Source: an uncultured Hungatella sp. (lineage in GTDB: Bacteria > Bacillota > Clostridia > Lachnospirales > Lachnospiraceae). From it: a stretch of 10,853 nt of DNA. Below the pieces are notes generated by a model. It did no database searches and was not told the DNA's origin. It was given only the letters and a program-made list of their open reading frames with translations. The DNA is taken from assembly GCA_910577935.1 (NCBI GenBank), contig CAJTOT010000011.1, positions 51,944-62,796 of the forward strand. The letters are read 5' to 3'. Position numbers and translations under genes: made by a program. This document shows positions 6,723 through 10,853 of the stretch, piece by piece; the stretch's first letter is position 1; each line of letters starts with the position of its first letter.

Positions 6723-7423
6723 GTCAGAACTCCTTTCTCCACATCCTCCATGAACCGGTAATAGTCCTCCGGTATGCCGATATCGATAAAATATCCGTCA
6801 TTGACAAAGCCTCCCAGCCTCTTTCCCTCTTCCAGCCAGCGGGGGATCATGTCGTTCTCCAGGGATACCTTCCCCTGGGGGATCTCACGGATCAGCTCTC
6901 TTGTCATCAGATAGACCCCTCCGTTGATGGTGCCGGGCTGCCTGCAGCTGGTCTTCTCGTTGAACCCGGTTAGCCTTCCGTCCTCCAGCACCGCCTGGCC
7001 GTACCGGGACGCATCCTCGACCTCCCGCAGCACCAGGGTCATGTCCAGCCCCTCTTCCGCCCTCATCCTCACCAGCCGGCTGTAATCCATCCTGTAAAAT
7101 GTATCCGCGTTCAGCACCAGAACCTGGTCTCCCGCCATATGCCCGGCGGCGTTCTTGATGGCTCCGCCTGTCCCCAGAAGGGTCTCCTCGTAGGCGTAGG
7201 CCGTCTCCACGCCCAGGCCTGCTCCGTCCTGAAAATATTCTTCCACCATGGAACCCTTGTATCCCACGGCAAAAATAATCTTTTTTATCCCCTGAGCCGC
7301 CAGCTCCCGGATCACATACTCCATAAAAGGTTTGCCCTGGATCAGGGCCATGGGCTTAGGGCGGTCGTTTACAACACTGCGCAGCCTGGTTCCCAGCCCT
7401 CCCGCCAGCAATATCGCCTCCAT
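6716..7423 (-). CDS. hddC: D-glycero-alpha-D-manno-heptose 1-phosphate guanylyltransferase (235 aa)
   Basis: Transfers GMP from GTP to D-glycero-alpha-D-manno-heptose 1-phosphate to form GDP-heptose, the activated donor. The nucleotidyltransferase signature is AGGLGTRLR at 7-15, followed by DRPKPM (20-25) with the catalytic lysine, and GTGGAIKNA at 84-92 for base and sugar recognition. LNADTF (104-109) contains a metal-binding Asp. NGGVYLM (167-173) and DIGIPEDY (214-221) end the domain. The length suits HddC or a short mannose-1-phosphate guanylyltransferase with no extra C-terminal domain. Alone it could also be read as a generic sugar-phosphate nucleotidyltransferase; hddA, gmhB and gmhA immediately after it make the heptose substrate by far the best choice. 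It is the first gene of the operon. The ATG at 7423 is preceded by GGAGG nine bases away, part of a duplicated 13-bp unit. The stop overlaps hddA. Confidence 0.9.
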   Translation of the reverse strand: MEAILLAGGLGTRLRSVVNDRPKPMALIQGKPFMEYVIRELAAQGIKKIIFAVGYKGSMVEEYFQDGAGLGVETAYAYEETLLGTGGAIKNAAGHMAGDQVLVLNADTFYRMDYSRLVRMRAEEGLDMTLVLREVEDASRYGQAVLEDGRLTGFNEKTSCRQPGTINGGVYLMTRELIREIPQGKVSLENDMIPRWLEEGKRLGGFVNDGYFIDIGIPEDYYRFMEDVEKGVLTW

Positions 7424-7449
7424 CGTCTATGTCCTCCGTCTATGTCCTC
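7424..7449 (-). repeat. Perfect 13-bp tandem duplication carrying a doubled ribosome binding site
   Basis: Two identical head-to-tail copies of GAGGACATAGACG (minus strand) lie at 7449-7437 and 7436-7424, immediately before the hddC start codon. Each copy begins with GAGG, so two Shine-Dalgarno cores occur in series. The near one, GGAGG at the copy junction, is nine bases from the ATG and is the likely working site. The far one sits 13 bases further out. This is seen directly; any effect on translation is inference. Confidence 0.9.
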
Positions 7450-7459
7450 TTTATAGTTT

Positions 7460-7495
7460 TTCGATAAGTATACCATTTTTTAAGGGGTTTTACCA
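7460..7495 (-). promoter_or_regulatory. Candidate extended -10 promoter for the heptose operon
   Basis: On the minus strand TATACT lies at 7472-7467, five of six matching TATAAT, and is preceded by TG and one base (7475-7473), giving the extended -10 form TGnTATACT. The region upstream is A-rich. The position of a -35 box with 17-base spacing (7495-7490, TGGTAA) matches TTGACA at only three positions, in keeping with an extended -10 promoter. Transcription would begin near 7460, leaving a leader of about 37 bases that includes the duplicated ribosome binding site. No strong terminator is visible after the previous gene, so read-through is also possible. Confidence 0.5.
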
Positions 7496-7513
7496 GACAG
7501 GAGGCGGTTTTTT

Positions 7514-9778
7514 TCAGTTTTTCCGTTTTCTCTCGTATTTTTCCAAAAACTCCTCCAGATAAGCTATGGACTCCTCCGTTCTCTCCCCCTCTGTGTCCAC
7601 CTTTGCCAGCATGTTTCCCTCCTCAAAACACACAGGAGTCAGCACGCCGTACTCGATGAGATCGCAGGTAAGGCTCCATGCGCGCTCATCTTCAGAGATA
7701 TATCCCGCCTGGGCGTACACATAATCCGTGTTTCCGTACTCCATGAACTCCACGAAATTATCCATGTACTTCACCAGCGCCACGTTGCCCCATGTGCCGG
7801 TGATGTCCGAATATGACTGTGCGCTGCAGGGAAACGCCAGCACCTCCGGGTGCTCTCCTATGGCGATGAGGCGGTTCCTGGGATTCTCCGCCAGAATATC
7901 CCAGATCTGCCTGTTTCCCTTGTCCGCCATCTGCTCACGCTGCTGCGCCTGATGGTCATAGTACCCCTTATGCCTCCATGACACCGGGGTGAATCCCACC
8001 GCCCAGCTCCAGTTGGTCAATGTCATGATCACCCCTGAAAATATCACTGCCGGGATTCCCGTGTTCCTTATGACTCTGGCAGCGCTTTTATTTTTAAGGC
8101 GCCCCGTCATCCAGAACCCGCAGACAGTCAGAAGCACGTAGAAAAGCATGAAGTAATTGCCGTCCACCTGGGTCAGAAGCAGGAGGCTTACCGCGCAGCA
8201 CCCGAAAAACGGCCAGAAAACCGTGTTTAAATACCTGCCCAGCTTTTTCTCTTCTTCTGTCTCCTCTCTTTTATCCAGAAACACACACACGCCCCAGGCA
8301 CAGATCAGAAACCACACAGCCAGGCTTCCCCAGGCAAGGATCACATGGTCCATGTCAGGCCCCTGGGGATTAAAAAGCACCCTCCATACTCTCTCTGCCA
8401 TGTCTCTCAGCCACTGTCCCCCGGAGACCCCGGCGCTGCTGTTGGGGAGCTTCTGCACGTTAAACGGATATTTCATCTCAAATCCAAACCTGGTGAATAT
8501 GGAAGAAAACACGGAAGTCACCGGAAGCCCTGTAATCAAAAACGTCCTGGCCCATATCCCTGTGAGAGCCAGAAGAGACAGCATCAGCGCGGCGCCGCCT
8601 CCCCGGCTGCTTCTGACCCGGAACAGTTCCCCCGTTGCTGCCAAAAAGACCACGCTCATCCCCATGACGGCGGTGGAAAACACCAGAGACGTGGGCTTTA
8701 GGGTCCAGCTGAAGAAAAATGCTGCGAAAGCGTACCACAGCGCCTGCCTGTCTTTTTTGAGAAACAGCAGCAGCTCATAAAACATGACCATCTGGAAATA
8801 TAAGGTGGCGATGTCGCTTTTTGCCGTGATGCTCATGTTCATGATCCCCGGCACGGAGGCCAGAAGGCACACAGCCGTCCCCTCCGCCTCTCTTCCCGCG
8901 CATATCCTTACCGCCTTGCCGGAGAGCCGCAGCGCCCCCGCCGCCAGCCACAGGTTAAAGGCTATGGAAAAGCTGTAGGAAGGCAGCGCCGACAAAGGCA
9001 GAGTCAGAACCTCAAATCCTTTTGAGTAGGTGTAGACGATCCCGATGGTCCCCATGTTTTCATAGATTCCCCGTCCGTTGTCCAGAATATAGGGAGAGCG
9101 GACTCCGTACCACAGACTGTCAAAATCCACCGCAATGTTCATCCGCCCGGCCTGGACGCAGAAGAATACCGCCGCTCCGGCCCACAGACAGGCCCTGGCA
9201 AGGCTCCAGCGCCCTCTGTCCGCCGCATCCGGCAGACGGTTCCTCTGCCTGATTCCCGATCCCCTGCTTATCCACCTGTCTGCCGCCGCTGCCGCCCCTG
9301 TGACCAGCACAAAGATCCAGAGATACAAGATCCGTCCCGCTCCCAGAGCCGACATAAGGCAGAACATACATACCACAAACAGGCATCCCACAAGAAATTC
9401 CCGTGTCATGCCTGCCTCTCTTTCTTCCGGCCCCTTAAGCCTTTTCAGGAGACATCTGCCCACTTCCCGCAGATACCCGGCATAGAGCCCGGATATTGCC
9501 GCCGCGGCAAACGCCCTGTGGGCCCACAGAAACACCGCAGCCAGGATTCCCGCTCCCGCCGCTCTTATCCAGAAGGAAGGCGAAAAACGGAATATAACCG
9601 CCAGCCCGGCGAACAGCGCCGCCGTCTCCCCGATCATGGCCAGATATTCTCTCTGTCTCATGCCCCATGTTAAAATGCCGTCCAGCAGCAGACAGTCCGA
9701 TGAATAGACGACGGCCGCCATTACCGCTGCTGCCATTGCCGCCGCTGCCGCCCTTTCTTTCCTGGTCAGATCTTTCAT
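7514..9778 (-). CDS. Very large polytopic membrane protein, possible GT-C-type glycosyltransferase (754 aa)
   Basis: I cannot name a family. About 160 N-terminal residues form several Ala-rich helices, then a basic linker (169-192) leads to a helix at 193-210. After it comes NIAVDFDSLWYGVR (214-227), where D218 and D220 sit just outside the membrane as in the first catalytic loop of GT-C enzymes. SITAKSDIATLYFQMVMF at 316-333 resembles the second conserved acidic segment of PMT/ArnT-like proteins. Further helices run to about 590. A soluble domain of about 160 residues ends the protein, with VSWRHKGYYDHQAQQRE (599-615) and a highly charged last 25 residues. The start at 9778 is chosen for its GGAG site eight bases upstream and Lys-rich N-terminus; an ATG at 9853 lies inside the upstream inverted repeat. 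The gene lies 90 bases before hddC and may belong to the same glycan locus, though it might be a separate unit. Membrane nature certain, function uncertain. Confidence 0.75.
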   Translation of the reverse strand: MKDLTRKERAAAAAMAAAVMAAVVYSSDCLLLDGILTWGMRQREYLAMIGETAALFAGLAVIFRFSPSFWIRAAGAGILAAVFLWAHRAFAAAAISGLYAGYLREVGRCLLKRLKGPEEREAGMTREFLVGCLFVVCMFCLMSALGAGRILYLWIFVLVTGAAAAADRWISRGSGIRQRNRLPDAADRGRWSLARACLWAGAAVFFCVQAGRMNIAVDFDSLWYGVRSPYILDNGRGIYENMGTIGIVYTYSKGFEVLTLPLSALPSYSFSIAFNLWLAAGALRLSGKAVRICAGREAEGTAVCLLASVPGIMNMSITAKSDIATLYFQMVMFYELLLFLKKDRQALWYAFAAFFFSWTLKPTSLVFSTAVMGMSVVFLAATGELFRVRSSRGGGAALMLSLLALTGIWARTFLITGLPVTSVFSSIFTRFGFEMKYPFNVQKLPNSSAGVSGGQWLRDMAERVWRVLFNPQGPDMDHVILAWGSLAVWFLICAWGVCVFLDKREETEEEKKLGRYLNTVFWPFFGCCAVSLLLLTQVDGNYFMLFYVLLTVCGFWMTGRLKNKSAARVIRNTGIPAVIFSGVIMTLTNWSWAVGFTPVSWRHKGYYDHQAQQREQMADKGNRQIWDILAENPRNRLIAIGEHPEVLAFPCSAQSYSDITGTWGNVALVKYMDNFVEFMEYGNTDYVYAQAGYISEDERAWSLTCDLIEYGVLTPVCFEEGNMLAKVDTEGERTEESIAYLEEFLEKYERKRKN

Positions 9779-9835
9779 ATGAGCCTCTCCTGTCTTCACC
9801 GATTTATGGCATATTCTGCCGGATATCCCGCAGCA

Positions 9836-9867
9836 AAGGCTTCTGAAGAACATCCCCCAGAAGCCTT
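9836..9867. repeat. Perfect 10-bp inverted repeat in the gap between the TPM gene and the 754-aa gene
   Basis: AAGGCTTCTG at 9836-9845 and its exact complement CAGAAGCCTT at 9858-9867 flank a 12-base loop. On the transcribed minus strand the hairpin begins 10 bases after the TPM stop codon. Only three U residues follow the stem before G/C-rich sequence, so a classical intrinsic terminator is not convincing. It may be a weak terminator, an mRNA 3'-end stabiliser, or a processing site. The rest of the 99-base gap shows no good promoter. Confidence 0.65.
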
Positions 9868-9877
9868 GTATTTATAC

Positions 9878-10762
9878 TTAAAATTTCCTGCTCCCGCCGC
9901 CGTGAGTCATTCCTCCCGACGAAGTGTGGGTGGAGCTTCGCCCTGCCGTAGAATGTCCGCCTCCGCGGCCTCCCCCCGATGTGGAGCGGGGTATCACCCT
10001 GCTGGTGACAAACTTGTTCACCAGCCTGTCGGTCTGATTGTTGTACACAAATCTCGCCTCCGACCTGTAAGCCATGTTCAGATTCCTAAGCTGTCCCCCA
10101 TCCTCCTCCATGGCATACTGCCGCTTCACGGCGAGACAGGCGGCTCCCGCCGCAAACCCTGAGACTCCCAGGGCGATCAGCGCCTCGTACCATCGGATAC
10201 TCTTATGTACGCTGATCTCTCCTGTCTCCGTGTCATAATTGTGCTGGTTTCCCGGAATCCCGGCCCGGCAGTATCTCGCCGCGTCCACGAGGAAAGAGTC
10301 CACACTCGCCTCATAATCGCCTCTTAAGGCCCCTTCGTAGACCCCGTCCAGCATATCCTCGATCCTCTCGTCCGTGAAGATCCGGATGGCCTTACCGGCT
10401 GTGGAAAAAGTCAGCTCCCTGTTGTCCATGTCTATGAGAAACAGGATTCCATCCCTGTCGCTGCCCACGCCGAACCCGTTGATTTCATAAAAATCGTCGG
10501 CGTATTCTTCGGCGCTCTTGCCCCGGGCGTCGTCCGTGGTCACCACCGCCATGTCCAGCCGGTACTGTTCCCGGTATTCTCCCAGCGCCTTCTCGAATTC
10601 CTTTTCCCTGGAGTCATCAAGAATGTCTGCCAGGTCATATACCCTGACATCGTCGGAGGCCTCCGGCCTGGGCGCATCCGACGCATATCCCCTGCCTGCC
10701 GCCATGAACATACAGCAGACAACCGCGATCCACATTGTCAATAATCGTCTTCTCGTCCTCAT
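9878..10762 (-). CDS. Secreted, membrane-anchored TPM-domain protein, YgcG-like (294 aa)
   Basis: The N-terminus RTRRR followed by a hydrophobic stretch (9-22) and an AxA-like YASDA (26-30) is a signal peptide. The TPM domain (TLP18.3/Psb32/MOLO-1 family) spans about 39-170: VYDLADILDD at 41-50, LDMAVVTTDDARGKSAEEYADDFY at 69-92, GDRDG-like GSDRDGILFLIDMDNREL at 100-117, and the short TAGKAI. A single membrane helix lies at about 191-213, and a Gly/Ser/His-rich tail (262-294, ending GGGSRKF) is usual for this family. The domain would face outside. Biochemical roles reported for TPM proteins vary; here it is only known to be a surface protein. The ATG at 10762 forms a 4-base ATGA overlap with the upstream gene, and an earlier start would read through that gene's coding sequence in another frame. 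The Shine-Dalgarno is weak (GGGG), so coupling is likely. Confidence 0.9.
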   Translation of the reverse strand: MRTRRRLLTMWIAVVCCMFMAAGRGYASDAPRPEASDDVRVYDLADILDDSREKEFEKALGEYREQYRLDMAVVTTDDARGKSAEEYADDFYEINGFGVGSDRDGILFLIDMDNRELTFSTAGKAIRIFTDERIEDMLDGVYEGALRGDYEASVDSFLVDAARYCRAGIPGNQHNYDTETGEISVHKSIRWYEALIALGVSGFAAGAACLAVKRQYAMEEDGGQLRNLNMAYRSEARFVYNNQTDRLVNKFVTSRVIPRSTSGGGRGGGHSTAGRSSTHTSSGGMTHGGGSRKF

Positions 10763-10853
10763 ATCATGTACCCCGCTGCCAAAAGCACTGCCAAAAGGGG
10801 CAGAAATATCTCCGCGAACAGAATCCACAATTTCCTGGTGTCCACGGGAAGTT
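10759..10853 (-). CDS. C-terminal tail of an unidentified protein ending in a membrane helix (partial)
   Basis: A frame open from the right edge ends at TGA 10761-10759. It encodes about 31 residues: a short charged stretch (VDTRK) followed by a strongly hydrophobic segment of about 20 residues rich in Leu and Ala, ending in GYMI. The stop overlaps the TPM start codon as ATGA, the usual sign of two genes in one operon, which favours this frame over the other two. The tail is too short to name a family; LemA or zinc-ribbon proteins often adjoin TPM genes, but nothing here shows either. Confidence 0.6.
   Translation of the reverse strand, partial: LPVDTRKLWILFAEIFLPLLAVLLAAGYMI

Noticed and set aside
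7476..7513. Intrinsic terminator after the 754-residue gene
   Set aside because: The A/T-rich gap contains short complementary stretches only (three to four pairs); no stem of useful length is followed by a U-tract on the transcribed strand.
10763..10828. Earlier in-frame start for the TPM gene at 10828
   Set aside because: It would put 22 residues ahead of a typical signal peptide, and the upstream gene's coding frame with the ATGA overlap explains that stretch better.
1..10853. Mobile element, phage, CRISPR or toxin-antitoxin content
   Set aside because: No transposase, integrase, direct-repeat array or small toxin-like gene pair is seen; all genes fit one collinear chromosome segment.

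Overview
The window reads as one continuous minus-strand block of a Gram-positive bacterial chromosome. G+C is moderate to high by eye, most genes have strong purine-rich Shine-Dalgarno sites, and spacing is tight. The gene set (TPM-domain secreted protein, very large polytopic membrane proteins, surface-sugar genes) is what I would expect in a Clostridia/Lachnospiraceae-type gut anaerobe. That taxonomic guess is inference only. No RNA gene, transposase, CRISPR array or plus-strand gene is supportable, and no gap between genes exceeds 100 bases. All transcription runs from high to low coordinates.

Layout in the direction of transcription. (1) 10853-9878: the hydrophobic C-terminal tail of an unidentified protein, overlapping by ATGA the start of a secreted, membrane-anchored TPM-domain protein. 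(2) 9877-9779: a 99-base gap with a perfect 10-bp inverted repeat. (3) 9778-7514: a 754-residue polytopic membrane protein with GT-C-like features. (4) 7513-7424: a 90-base gap with a candidate extended -10 promoter and a 13-bp tandem duplication that doubles the ribosome binding site. (5) 7423-5063: the start of a surface-glycan operon, with hddC, hddA, gmhB and gmhA in overlapping succession. Together these encode all four dedicated steps from sedoheptulose 7-phosphate to GDP-D-glycero-alpha-D-manno-heptose. (6) 4408-328: a family 2 glycosyltransferase and two large membrane proteins of probable GT-C type. (7) 311-1: the N-terminal 103 residues of rfbF, glucose-1-phosphate cytidylyltransferase, continuing off the left edge.

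Taken together, genes 7423 to 1 look like part of a capsule or cell-wall polysaccharide locus. One arm supplies GDP-heptose. Another begins CDP-glucose synthesis, the entry to CDP-3,6-dideoxyhexoses. GT2 and GT-C type enzymes in between probably assemble or decorate the glycan. The pathway enzymes are identified with high confidence. The membrane proteins are placed only by topology, short motifs and context. The most interesting points are the heptose cassette beside a CDP-sugar gene, the run of unassigned large membrane proteins, the duplicated ribosome binding site before hddC, and the lower G+C of rfbF.
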